Below, piece after piece: positions 1-8,911 of a DNA stretch of 64,000 nucleotides. The notes under the pieces were generated by a model. That model searched no databases and was not told where the DNA came from. It worked only from the letters and a program-made list of their open reading frames with translations. Both the position numbers and the translations under genes were made by a program. Source of the stretch: Azorhizobium caulinodans ORS 571 (GTDB lineage Bacteria > Pseudomonadota > Alphaproteobacteria > Rhizobiales > Xanthobacteraceae); assembly GCF_000010525.1 (NCBI RefSeq), contig NC_009937.1:3911501-3975500 (forward strand). Reading direction: 5' to 3'. Every line of letters begins with the position of its first letter. Position 1 is the first letter of the stretch.

Positions 1-2
1 CC

Positions 3-914
3 CGGCTGGACGAACTGATCGCCGCCCGTCCCGGCGGGCGGGACGGCTTCGGCACGTCCGGGCGCGTGCGCACGCGGCAGATGGGCGGCTATCGCTCGCC
101 CTTCCGCGGACGGGGCATGGAGTTTGACGAGGTGCGCGCCTATCAGCCCGGCGACGACATCCGCACCATCGACTGGCGCGTCACCGCCCGCACCGGCCGC
201 ACCCACACCAAGCTCTTCCAGGAGGAGCGCGAGCGCCCGGTCCTCATCCTCATGGATGCACGGGCCTTCATGCGCTTCGGCACCCGCGCCTGCTTCAAGT
301 CCGTGCTCGCCGCCAAGGCCGCCGCCGTGCTCGCCTGGACTTCCATGGACGGCGGCGACCGTGTGGGCGGGCTCCTCGTCACGCCCTATGCCCTCAAGGT
401 CTTCAGCGCCGAGCGCAGCCGCTCGCGCGTGCTGGGCTTCGTGAAGGGCATGGCCGAGGCGACGCAGGTGGGCTTCGGCGCTGAACCGCCGGAGGCCGAA
501 CCATCTCTCGCCGAGGCCTTCGCCCGCCTGCGCCACGCGGCACGGCCTGGTACGCTGGTCTTCATCGTCAGCGATTTTCATGATTTCGACGGCGAGGCGG
601 CCAAGGAGCTGAACCGCCTGTCGCACCATGCGCATATCACCAACGTCTTCATCTATGACGCGCTGGAGGCGGCAACACCGGCCCGCGGCGCCTATCCGGT
701 GAGCGATGGAGAGGCGGTGGCGACGCTCGATGCCGACCGGGATGCCGTGCGGCAGGCCTATGCCCGGCGCTTCGCCATGCGCCGGGAGGCCGTGGAAGAG
801 GCCGCCCGCTCGCGGGGCATGTCCTTCCTCATGCTGCGCACGGGGGAAGATCCGGCCGAGGCCCTCCACCCCGAGCGGCTGGCACGCAAGATGCGCGCGG
901 GAGCGGCGGCTTGA
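3..914 (+). CDS. DUF58 domain protein, 5' end cut by window
   Basis: The reading frame is open to the left edge (codons from base 3 give RLDELIAARPGG), so the start lies outside the window. The visible part carries the DUF58 hallmark GxxMEFDEVRxYQPGDDIRxIDWR near its N-terminus, then a region like a VWA fold. Family members sit in operons with MoxR AAA+ ATPases and VWA proteins. They are thought to help envelope or metalloenzyme maturation. The next gene starts at a TTG overlapping this stop codon by four bases, so the two are translationally coupled. The MoxR gene is expected just upstream but is not visible. Confidence 0.9.
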   Translation, partial: RLDELIAARPGGRDGFGTSGRVRTRQMGGYRSPFRGRGMEFDEVRAYQPGDDIRTIDWRVTARTGRTHTKLFQEERERPVLILMDARAFMRFGTRACFKSVLAAKAAAVLAWTSMDGGDRVGGLLVTPYALKVFSAERSRSRVLGFVKGMAEATQVGFGAEPPEAEPSLAEAFARLRHAARPGTLVFIVSDFHDFDGEAAKELNRLSHHAHITNVFIYDALEAATPARGAYPVSDGEAVATLDADRDAVRQAYARRFAMRREAVEEAARSRGMSFLMLRTGEDPAEALHPERLARKMRAGAAA

Positions 915-1522
915 TCGCGAGCCTCTCCCTGCCCCGCGGTGACGCGCTCCTGCGCCTCGCGCAGTTCCAGCCCGCGCCCGGCAGCGCCCCAGCCGCTGCG
1001 CCCGGTGGCGCGGATGCAGGCGCGCAGGCCCCGGCCCTTCAGCTCGATCCCGGCGCATCCGACCCGTTGATCGCGCTGAAGGACATCCATCTGCCGGAGC
1101 CCGTCTCCTTCTGGCCGCTGGCGCCGGGCTGGTGGATGCTGCTCGGCCTCGTCATCGTGCTTCTGCTGCTGGCCGCGCTGCTGGAATGGCGGCGGCGCCA
1201 GACCCTTGGCTACAAGGCCCAGCGGGCCCTCGACGCCATCGCGAAGGATACCGTCCGCTATGCCGACGCCCGGGCTGTCGGGGCAGAGGCGGCGGTGCTG
1301 GTGCGCCGCATCCTGCTGTCGCGCGGCGGCGCGCAGGCGGCCGTGCTCACCGGCGCCGACTGGCAGGCGTATCTCGCGCAGGGCAAGGGCGCCCTGCCGC
1401 AGGAGATCGGCCGCTTCCTCGCGGTCGCCCCCTATCTGCCGCCGGGTGCGCAGGAAGCGGCGGGCATGGACCGCGCCGCCCTCGTGGCTGCGCTGCGGCG
1501 CTGGATCCGGGGGCACGCATGA
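911..1522 (+). CDS. DUF4381 family membrane protein
   Basis: A 203-residue protein with a low-complexity Ala/Pro N-terminus, then one clear membrane segment (about residues 75-95, ending in Trp-rich and Arg-rich residues) and a cytoplasmic helical tail. This architecture and its place between the DUF58 and VWA genes fit DUF4381, a regular member of Bat-type operons. The start is TTG, coupled to the upstream stop. The biochemical role is unknown. It is probably a membrane anchor in the Bat complex. Confidence 0.8.
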   Translation: MIASLSLPRGDALLRLAQFQPAPGSAPAAAPGGADAGAQAPALQLDPGASDPLIALKDIHLPEPVSFWPLAPGWWMLLGLVIVLLLLAALLEWRRRQTLGYKAQRALDAIAKDTVRYADARAVGAEAAVLVRRILLSRGGAQAAVLTGADWQAYLAQGKGALPQEIGRFLAVAPYLPPGAQEAAGMDRAALVAALRRWIRGHA

Positions 1523-2550
1523 TCCAGTTCCAATGGCTCTGGGCCGCCGCCCTCCTGCCCCTGCCCCTGCTGGTGCGCTTCCTGATGCCGGCGGCGCCGA
1601 AGCGGCGCGCGGGCGCGCTGCGCCTGCCCTTCTTCCACGAGATCGCTGGCGCCGGCCTCGTCTCCGAGGGCGGACGGCGGCGGCGTCTGGTGCGCCTCGC
1701 GCTCCTGTCCGTCATCTGGCTGCTGCTGGTGGGCGCCGCCATGCGCCCGGCCTATGTGGGCAAGCCCGTGCCGATTGCGGTGGAGGGCCGTGATCTGATG
1801 CTGGCGGTGGACCTCTCCGGCTCCATGTCGCGCCAGGACCTGTCGTACGACAACATTCCGGTGGACCGGCTGACCATCATCAAGGGGGTTGCCGACGACT
1901 TCATCGCCAAGCGCAAGGGCGACCGCATCGGCCTCATCCTCTTCTCCACCCGCGCCTACGTGCAGGCGCCCCTCACCTTCGACCGCAACGTGGTGCGCGA
2001 TCTGCTGCGCACGTCGTCCATCGGGATGACAGGGCAGGAGACCGCCATCGGCGATGCCATCGCGCTCGCCGTGAAGACCTTGCGCACCCGCCCACAGGAG
2101 CAGCGGGTGCTGGTGCTGCTGACGGACGGGGCCAACAATTCCGGCATGCTGAGCCCGATCCCGGCAGCGGAGATCGCCAAGGCCAATGGCGTGAAGATCT
2201 ACACCATCGGTGTCGGCGCCGATGCCTTCGCCGTGGGCCAGCGGATGGTGAACCCTTCCTTCGACCTGGACGAAGGCGCGCTGGAGCAGATCGCCCAGAT
2301 GACCGGCGGGCGCTATTTCCGCGCCCGCGATGCGGCTGGCCTTGCCGCCATCTATAATGACATCGACCGCATGGAGCCGGTGAGCGGCGAGCCGCTCTAT
2401 CTCAGCCCCACCGTCTCGCTCTTCCAGTGGCCGCTAGGCGCGGCGCTCGTGCTGAGCTTCCTCTTGGGCCTCGTTTGGCTGTGGCCGGCCCGCAGCCGCA
2501 AGGCGCAGGCCGAAGCACCGGCACCGAACCTTGAGGGGGCCGCGCCATGA
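1519..2550 (+). CDS. VWA domain membrane protein (BatA-like)
   Basis: The 343-residue product starts at the ATG that overlaps the upstream stop; a longer in-frame opening to 1132 is a shadow. Two membrane segments (about 5-22 and 57-75) precede a von Willebrand A domain with a complete MIDAS metal site: D98-L-S100-G-S102, T175 and D203. A third membrane segment lies near the C-terminus (about 305-325). BatA-type proteins present a metal-dependent adhesion domain in the periplasm and act with BatB, BatD and a MoxR ATPase. The exact substrate is unknown. Confidence 0.88.
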   Translation: MIQFQWLWAAALLPLPLLVRFLMPAAPKRRAGALRLPFFHEIAGAGLVSEGGRRRRLVRLALLSVIWLLLVGAAMRPAYVGKPVPIAVEGRDLMLAVDLSGSMSRQDLSYDNIPVDRLTIIKGVADDFIAKRKGDRIGLILFSTRAYVQAPLTFDRNVVRDLLRTSSIGMTGQETAIGDAIALAVKTLRTRPQEQRVLVLLTDGANNSGMLSPIPAAEIAKANGVKIYTIGVGADAFAVGQRMVNPSFDLDEGALEQIAQMTGGRYFRARDAAGLAAIYNDIDRMEPVSGEPLYLSPTVSLFQWPLGAALVLSFLLGLVWLWPARSRKAQAEAPAPNLEGAAP

Positions 2551-4724
2551 ACGGCCTCTTCGCCCAGCTTTCCGGAGGCCATCTGCTGCCGGCGGACTTC
2601 CATTTCCTGCGGCCGGACTGGCTGCTGGCGCTGCTGCCGGCACTGGTGATCGCCGCACTCGTGTGGAAACGCATGGGCACGGGCCAGAGCGCCTGGGCGG
2701 GTCTGGTGGACGCCCATCTGCTGCGCCACCTCGCCCTCACCGATCGCAGCCGCGCCGGGCGCTGGCCCGTCTTCGCCCTGCTGGCCGCTTATGCGCTGGC
2801 CATCCTCGCCATGGCTGGCCCCGCCTGGCAGAAGCTGCCAACGCCGGCTCTCGACCGGATCGACCCGACCGTGGTGGTGCTGAGCCTCGCCCAGTCCATG
2901 AACGCCACAGACCAGAACCCCACCCGTCTCGCCGCTGCCCGCCACAAGGTGGAGGACATCCTGAACCGGATGCGCGGCGGGCAGGTGGCGCTCATCGTCT
3001 TTGCCGATGCGCCCTTCGTCGCCGCGCCCCTCACCGAGGATGCCCGGGTCGTCCAGCAGATGCTGCCGGAGATCGGCACCGACCTCATGCCGGTGATGGA
3101 CAACCGACCGGATATCGCCATCCGGCAGGCCATCGACCTCTTGAAGAACACGGGCGCGCCCACCGGGCGCATCATCCTCATTGGCGACGGGCTCGGAGAC
3201 CGGCCCGAACAGACCAAGGCCACCGCCGCCTCCGCAGGCAATGCGGGCTATCATGTGAGCGTCATCGGCGTCGGCCGCGATGCACCGACCCCGCTCGTCG
3301 CCTTCGACGGGCGCCCCCTCACCGGCCGCGACCGCACGCCCCTCACGACGCGCATGGACGAGGCCGGCCTCAAGGACGTGGCAATCGCCGGGCGTGGCGT
3401 CTTCACGCCCCTTACCGTTGGCGACCGGGACATCGACACCATCCTCGCTCAAAGCGGCGTGGACGGCCCGGCCAAGCCCGGCGAGTTGCAGGACAGCGGC
3501 CTTGCCGCCGATCAGTGGGCGGACATGGGCCCCTTCGTGCTCCTCGTCGTGGTCGCACTTTTCGCGCCGCTCGCCTTCCGGCGCGGCTGGATCGCCATCC
3601 TGCTGCTCGGACTGCTGGCCGGGGCCGCGCCGCTGGCGCCGGCCCGCGCGCAGGAGCCGAGCCTGAGCGAACGCTGGCGCGACCTCTGGCAGACGCCGGA
3701 CCAGCAGGCGGCCGCGGCCTTCAAGAGCCAGGACTATCAGGGCGCCGCCGCGCGCTTCGCCAATCCCGACTGGCAGGCGAGCGCGCTCTATAAGGCGGGC
3801 GACTATGAGAAAGCCGCAGAGGCCTATTCCCGCCTGCCGAACGGCGCCTACAACCAGGCCAATGCACTGGCCCGCGCCGGAAAACTCGACGACGCCGTGA
3901 AGGCCTATGACGAGGCCCTGAAGCAGAACCCCGACAATGCGGATGCCATCTACAACCGCAACCTCGTGCAGAAGCTGATCGACGACCAGAAGAAGATGGA
4001 CCTGCCCCAGCCCCCGCCCCAGGACCAGCAGAACAAGGACAACAAGAACGGCGGCGGAAACCAGCAGGACAAGCAGCAGCAGGACAAACAGGACAAGGGC
4101 GACAACAAGCAGAACACGCCCCAGAACCAGAAAGACCAGAAGGACCAGAACAAGAAGGACCAGGGGCAGCAGGACCAGAAGGACAAGAAGCCGGACGGCG
4201 ACGACGAGGGCAAGCAGAAGCCCGACCCGAAGTCCGGTCCGCAGCCTCAGCAGGCCCAACCCAAGCCCGATCCCGGCCAGAAGAACCAGCCCCAGCAGGG
4301 TCAGGACCAGAAGGACCAGCCGAAGCCCCAGCCGAAGGATCAGGGCAATGATCCGGCCAAGGCTGACCCGAAGGACGGAAAGGACGCCAACAAGCCGGAC
4401 CAGAAGGACGGCAAGGAGGCGCCGAAGCCCGATCCGCGCGCCCCGGGGAACACGCCCGCCCAGCCGCAGCCGGCGCAGCCGAACCCGCAGGGGCAGCCGG
4501 GCCAGCAGCCGCAGCCCCAGCCGGCCCAGCCCGCCCAGCAGGGTGGCGACCAGCCGGGCATGGCCCTTACGCCCCTCGGCCTGCGTCCGATGACGCCCGA
4601 GGACCAGAACCGCGAGCAGGCTTTGCGCATGGTGCCGGATGACCCCATGGGCCTTCTGCGCGCCCGCATCCGCGCGCACTACACGGGCCGCCCGCCGGAA
4701 GTGGAAGGAGTGAACCAGCCATGA
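2547..4724 (+). CDS. VWA-TPR membrane protein (BatB/BatC-like fusion)
   Basis: The 725-residue protein has N-terminal membrane helices, a VWA domain, another hydrophobic segment (about 330-365), TPR-like helices (about 385-480), then roughly 190 residues of Gln/Asp/Lys/Pro/Asn-rich low-complexity sequence and a short ordered tail. It combines the BatB (VWA) and BatC (TPR) halves. The MIDAS start is degenerate: the usual D-x-S-x-S is S113-L-A115-Q-S117, so normal metal binding is doubtful. It overlaps its neighbours by four bases at both ends, which fits one operon. The function is inferred from the family only. Confidence 0.85.
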   Translation: MNGLFAQLSGGHLLPADFHFLRPDWLLALLPALVIAALVWKRMGTGQSAWAGLVDAHLLRHLALTDRSRAGRWPVFALLAAYALAILAMAGPAWQKLPTPALDRIDPTVVVLSLAQSMNATDQNPTRLAAARHKVEDILNRMRGGQVALIVFADAPFVAAPLTEDARVVQQMLPEIGTDLMPVMDNRPDIAIRQAIDLLKNTGAPTGRIILIGDGLGDRPEQTKATAASAGNAGYHVSVIGVGRDAPTPLVAFDGRPLTGRDRTPLTTRMDEAGLKDVAIAGRGVFTPLTVGDRDIDTILAQSGVDGPAKPGELQDSGLAADQWADMGPFVLLVVVALFAPLAFRRGWIAILLLGLLAGAAPLAPARAQEPSLSERWRDLWQTPDQQAAAAFKSQDYQGAAARFANPDWQASALYKAGDYEKAAEAYSRLPNGAYNQANALARAGKLDDAVKAYDEALKQNPDNADAIYNRNLVQKLIDDQKKMDLPQPPPQDQQNKDNKNGGGNQQDKQQQDKQDKGDNKQNTPQNQKDQKDQNKKDQGQQDQKDKKPDGDDEGKQKPDPKSGPQPQQAQPKPDPGQKNQPQQGQDQKDQPKPQPKDQGNDPAKADPKDGKDANKPDQKDGKEAPKPDPRAPGNTPAQPQPAQPNPQGQPGQQPQPQPAQPAQQGGDQPGMALTPLGLRPMTPEDQNREQALRMVPDDPMGLLRARIRAHYTGRPPEVEGVNQP

Positions 4725-6532
4725 GCCGGCCGCTCCCCATCCTGCCCGCCCTGCTGCTGGCCGCCGCACTTCTGGTGCTGCCCGCGCTGGCGCAGGCCGC
4801 CCCCCGGCTGACCCTTTCCGCGACGCCGGATACGCTCATCTCCACCGGCACGGTGGAAGTGGTGATCGCCCTCACAGAAGGCGACGGCCGTGAGCCGCCC
4901 AATCTCACGCCGCTGACGCGGGACTTCGACATCGTCGGGCAGGGCCGGCGCAGCCGCACCGAGGTCGTGGACGGGCGTCGGGTGCCGGTGAACGAATGGC
5001 TGGTCACGCTCGCCCCCAAACGCACCGGACGACTGATCATCCCGGCCATCTCCCTCGCCGGCCTTTCCACCGCGCCGGTCGCGGTGAACGTGGTGCCAAG
5101 CACGGGCGGTGCCCTCACCGACGAGCGCACGCTCTTCGTGCGCCTCGAGGCCGGAGACGTGCAGCCCTTCGTGCAGAGCGATGTGCCGGTCACCGTGCGG
5201 GTCTATGACCGGCTCGGGCTGCGGGGCGGCGGCATCAGCCGCATTTCCGCCGACGGCGCCAGCTTCACGCCGCAGGGCGAACAGCGGGCCTATTACCGGA
5301 CCATTGGCCGCTACCGTTATCAGGTCATCGAGCAGAGCTATCTGATGCGTCCCCAGCGCAGCGGCACCATCGAGGTGCCGCCTGTCACCCTGGAGGCCAA
5401 GGTGCCGGCCTATACGGGTGGCCAGCTCCCGCCGGATATCGCCGGCGCGCTGGGACGGCCGCAGCCGCCCAACCCGTGGGACACCAATTTCCCGAGCGTG
5501 CGCGACCTCACGGTTCAGTCCAACCCGCTGACGGTGACGGTGCGCGAGCGGCCGGCGGACGCCAAGGGCTGGTTCCTCCCGGCGCGCAGCCTCACCATCA
5601 GCAGCGAGTGGGCCAAGCCGCCGAAGGACGTGAAAGTGGGCGAGGTGCTCACCCGCACCATCCGCGTCGAGGCGGAGGGCGCCGGGCCGAACCAGTTGCC
5701 GCCCCTGACCCTCGCGGAGGTGCCGGGCGTCCGCCAGTATGAGGAGCAGAGCCGGACGGAAAGCGCGCCCGTGCGCGGCGCGCCCGGAGCACTCCTCACC
5801 AAGACGGTCTCCGTGGTACCCACCCGCTCCGGCACCTTCACCCTGCCGGCCATCGAGCTCGGCTGGTGGAACACGGCGACGCAGAAGCAGGAGACCGCCA
5901 CCCTCCCCGCCGAGACCTTCACCGTCGCGGCCGACCCGCGCGCCCCTCAGACCGCGGCCGGCCCCGTTGCAGCGGCAACGTCGGGAACCGGCGGCTCGGC
6001 CCGCACGCCGCCGCCGGCCGTCGCGTCCGATACCAGCCTGCTGCACAGCGCGCTCGGCCTCTGGTCGGTCTGGCGGACCTGGTTCATGCTGGCGGCAGAG
6101 ATCGCGCTGTTCTGCCTCTGCGTGGCGGTGGTCATGGCCGGGCTGCGCCGGCTGGAGCGCTGGCGGCGGGGCCGGCGGATCGCCCAGGCGGCAGAGGCCG
6201 GCGATCCCGCGAACGCGAGCATCGCCACGCTGGCGCAGGCGGAAGCCGCGCTTGAGGCCGGCTGCAAGGCCCGCAACGCCGCCCTCGCCCATCGTGCCCT
6301 GATGGCGTGGCTGCGCCTCTCCGCCACGGGCACGCAAGCTCCGGTGCCGGTGACGCCCGCTCTGGCGCAGGCCCTCACCGCCGTGCAGGACGCGCTCTAT
6401 GGCACGGCGCCGCGTCCCTTCGATGCCAAGAGGCTACGCGCCGCCTTCCACGCCGAGCAACGCGCCCGCCGCAAGGGCGCGCGACAGGAGCGCGGCGCCC
6501 GACTGGCGCCGCTCTATCCCACGACTCGCTGA
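4721..6532 (+). CDS. BatD family protein
   Basis: A 603-residue secreted or membrane-anchored protein. It starts with a signal peptide (about 1-26, cleavage after AQA), continues with beta-rich repeats typical of BatD (oxygen-tolerance family), and ends with a membrane helix (about 450-472, FMLAAEIALFCLCVAV) plus a basic cytoplasmic tail. BatD is believed to work with BatA/B/C at the cell envelope. It is the last gene of the operon, since the next gene is convergent. Confidence 0.88.
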   Translation: MSRPLPILPALLLAAALLVLPALAQAAPRLTLSATPDTLISTGTVEVVIALTEGDGREPPNLTPLTRDFDIVGQGRRSRTEVVDGRRVPVNEWLVTLAPKRTGRLIIPAISLAGLSTAPVAVNVVPSTGGALTDERTLFVRLEAGDVQPFVQSDVPVTVRVYDRLGLRGGGISRISADGASFTPQGEQRAYYRTIGRYRYQVIEQSYLMRPQRSGTIEVPPVTLEAKVPAYTGGQLPPDIAGALGRPQPPNPWDTNFPSVRDLTVQSNPLTVTVRERPADAKGWFLPARSLTISSEWAKPPKDVKVGEVLTRTIRVEAEGAGPNQLPPLTLAEVPGVRQYEEQSRTESAPVRGAPGALLTKTVSVVPTRSGTFTLPAIELGWWNTATQKQETATLPAETFTVAADPRAPQTAAGPVAAATSGTGGSARTPPPAVASDTSLLHSALGLWSVWRTWFMLAAEIALFCLCVAVVMAGLRRLERWRRGRRIAQAAEAGDPANASIATLAQAEAALEAGCKARNAALAHRALMAWLRLSATGTQAPVPVTPALAQALTAVQDALYGTAPRPFDAKRLRAAFHAEQRARRKGARQERGARLAPLYPTTR

Positions 6533-6574
6533 ACGCGAGCGGCTCGAGCGGCGGATGGCCGAGCCGCTGCAGCC

Positions 6575-7840
6575 TCAGTGGCGCGTGGTCGAGGGGGGAA
6601 GCTTCAGGGCCCAGCCGGCCGGAACCTCGGCCGGCGCGTCCTTGCCCTTGGCAGCGGCGCTCGCCACGGTGCCCGGCACCACGCCCGTCTTGCCCTTCGC
6701 GCGCTTCGCGGCGGCGCTCTTGGTCTTGGCCGCAGGCCCTTTCGGCTTCGGGCCGCCCTTTGCCTTGGGCGCAGCCTTGCGCTTGGCGGCCTTGGGCTTG
6801 GCCGCGCTTGCAGCGGCCTCCGCCTCAGCCTTCGCCTTGGCCACGCGCGGCTTGGTCGAGCGTACCTTGGACGAACTTGCCTTGGACGCCCGCGCCTTGG
6901 CCGTCGCCGGGGACGGCTCTGAACCATCGACTGCGGGGACCTCCGTCATGGATGCCGCCTGCGCCGCTTTTGCCTTTGCCGCCTTCGGCTTGGCCCCCGC
7001 CGACTTCGCGGCCTTGGGCTTGGCAGCCTTGGCCTTCGCCTTTGCGGGCGTGGCCACAGGCGTCGCCGCATCCTGAACGTTGGGCACGACCTCGCTGGAA
7101 ACGGTCTTGGCCTTGGCCACCTTGGCCTTGACCGGTTTCGCCTTGGTGGCCTTGGCCTTCGTCGCCTTGCCGCCCGTCACCTTGCCCTTGGCCAGCGTCC
7201 CGAGCCCATCGCTCAGGGGGCCCGCATCTGCCGCGACCTTCTCCTTCGCAGCTTTGTCTTTGGCGGCCTTGTCCTTGGCCGCTTTCGTCTTGGCGGCGAG
7301 CGCCTTGCGGGCCCGGTCGGCAACCGCGCCTTCCGCCGCCTCGGAGGCGTCTTCCGCTTCGGTGCTGACGGGCGCACGGGACCGCTTCTTGGCGAAGCGA
7401 TCCGCCATCATGGCGCCGAAGGCGAGGATGATCTGGCTCAGTTCCTCTTCCTGCACCGCCGCCGCCGCGCTCTCGATGGAGAACCAGAAGCCGAAGCGCT
7501 CGGCGCGCTCCGGCCAGTTCTTCATGTAGCGCTTCACCTTCATGGGAAAGACGATGACGTCGCACGGCACCGTCTGGAGCGTGAGGCGCTTGTCATAGGA
7601 ATACATGCCGAGCGGCTCGGTCGAGATGCTGCCCAGCAGGCCGGCTTCCTCATACGCCTCGCGCGCAGCCGCCTTCGCGGGCGACAGGCCCTTCATCGGC
7701 CAGCCCTTCGGGATCACCCAGCGCCGCGTCTCGCGGGACGTGATGAGGCGGATCTGCACCTCGCCATCCTGCCGCTGGCGATAGGGAAGAGCTGCATATT
7801 GGATCCGGCGCTGCGCGCGAACCTTCGGCGCGGAGGGCAT
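6575..7840 (-). CDS. Nudix hydrolase with long Lys/Ala-rich tail
   Basis: I chose the ATG at 7840, preceded by GGAAAGGAG; an upstream ATG at 7957 has no such site. Residues 1-145 form a Nudix domain with the box GWPMKGLSPAK...REAYEEAGL (about 46-68), where the usual Glu after G-x5 is Leu. This variant resembles diadenosine or diphosphoinositol polyphosphate hydrolases. The remaining ~270 residues are repetitive AKxKAAK-like sequence, as in histone H1 or AlgP tails, and likely bind nucleic acid or polyphosphate. The substrate cannot be told from sequence. The tail is the odd feature. Confidence 0.85.
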   Translation of the reverse strand: MPSAPKVRAQRRIQYAALPYRQRQDGEVQIRLITSRETRRWVIPKGWPMKGLSPAKAAAREAYEEAGLLGSISTEPLGMYSYDKRLTLQTVPCDVIVFPMKVKRYMKNWPERAERFGFWFSIESAAAAVQEEELSQIILAFGAMMADRFAKKRSRAPVSTEAEDASEAAEGAVADRARKALAAKTKAAKDKAAKDKAAKEKVAADAGPLSDGLGTLAKGKVTGGKATKAKATKAKPVKAKVAKAKTVSSEVVPNVQDAATPVATPAKAKAKAAKPKAAKSAGAKPKAAKAKAAQAASMTEVPAVDGSEPSPATAKARASKASSSKVRSTKPRVAKAKAEAEAAASAAKPKAAKRKAAPKAKGGPKPKGPAAKTKSAAAKRAKGKTGVVPGTVASAAAKGKDAPAEVPAGWALKLPPSTTRH

Positions 7841-7990
7841 GGCGCTCCTTTCCTGATTCGGAGCGGCATAATAGTGGGAAGGGCCATCGCTTCCAGCCCA
7901 AAGCCGCGTCAGGACGGGCGGCCTTATGCCCATGGAACAAGCGGCATGATTCCGCACGCGTCGCGGCGCCGATCAATACCGAGCAATGGA

Positions 7991-8815
7991 TCAGGCCGCG
8001 CTGCTGTGATCCTTCGGCAAGCGATCCTGGCGGGAGCCCGCCGCGCTTTCAGGCAACCCAAGGTCCGCGCCGGGATGTCCCTGCTCCTGATGGTGGGCGA
8101 GGCGCGCCTCCAGGAACTCGATGCGGTCCAGCAGCGAACAGACCGCCTCCCCCACGGGATCGGGCATCAGGTGATGCTCGAGGTCGATGCGACCGTCCCC
8201 CAGACGGCGACGGTCCGCCAGCGGCTTCACCACGCGTCCGGGAATACCCACCACCGTCATGCCCGGCGGCACATCCTCGATGACCACGGAATTGGCACCG
8301 ACACGCGCCCCGGCACCAACGGTGATCGGCCCCAGGATCTTCGCCCCCGCCCCCACCAGAACGCCATCCTGAAGGGTCGGGTGACGCTTGCCCGGGGTCC
8401 AGGAGGTGCCGCCCAGCGTCACGCCGTGATAGAGCGTGACGTCATCCCCCACCTCGGCCGTCTCGCCGATGACCACGCAGGCGCCGTGATCGATGAAGAA
8501 GCGGCGGCCGATGCGGGCGCCGGGATGGATGTCCACATTGCTCACCAGACGCCCAAGCCAGGACAGGAAGCGGGCCGGGAATTTCACGTTCGCACGCCAG
8601 AGACGGTGGGCCAACCGATACCAGATCACCGCATGCACGCCGGGATAGGTGAGCAGGATTTCGAGCGTGCCGCGGGCGGCGGGATCGCGTGACTTCACGC
8701 AGGCTACATCCTCGCGGATCTGCCGCCAGAGGCCGGGGCGCTCCTCATGCGCCAGGGTGACGCCAGCGACAGGCGCTAGAGCGGCCGCCGCGCGATGACG
8801 CGAGCCCATGATCAT
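7991..8815 (-). CDS. cysE: serine O-acetyltransferase (CysE/NifP type)
   Basis: A 274-residue left-handed beta-helix acetyltransferase. The N-terminal helical domain (about 25-85) is followed by hexapeptide repeats ([36 protein letters not shown]). The HGACVVIGE and YHGVTLGGT stretches are diagnostic of serine acetyltransferase, which makes O-acetylserine from serine and acetyl-CoA in cysteine synthesis. It lies directly behind nifV on the same strand, and nif clusters of other diazotrophs carry a dedicated copy (nifP) that raises cysteine supply for Fe-S assembly. That role here is inference. The start has a GAGAGGA site; the ATG at 8809 is an alternative. Confidence 0.9.
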   Translation of the reverse strand: MIMGSRHRAAAALAPVAGVTLAHEERPGLWRQIREDVACVKSRDPAARGTLEILLTYPGVHAVIWYRLAHRLWRANVKFPARFLSWLGRLVSNVDIHPGARIGRRFFIDHGACVVIGETAEVGDDVTLYHGVTLGGTSWTPGKRHPTLQDGVLVGAGAKILGPITVGAGARVGANSVVIEDVPPGMTVVGIPGRVVKPLADRRRLGDGRIDLEHHLMPDPVGEAVCSLLDRIEFLEARLAHHQEQGHPGADLGLPESAAGSRQDRLPKDHSSAA

Positions 8816-8911
8816 CTCGTCCTCTCCGCAACCGGTCCGGCCGGCAGGGCCGGCCTAGTGTCCGCCGGCTGTTCCGCCGGCTTGATGATCGATCCCGAAC
8901 CCGGATGCGCG

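Noticed and set aside
2397-4769. Long open frame on the minus strand (790 codons)
   Set aside because: It is antisense to the VWA-TPR gene; its Leu/Val/Arg-rich product arises from the repetitive Gln/Lys/Asp codons of the real gene and has no sensible domains.
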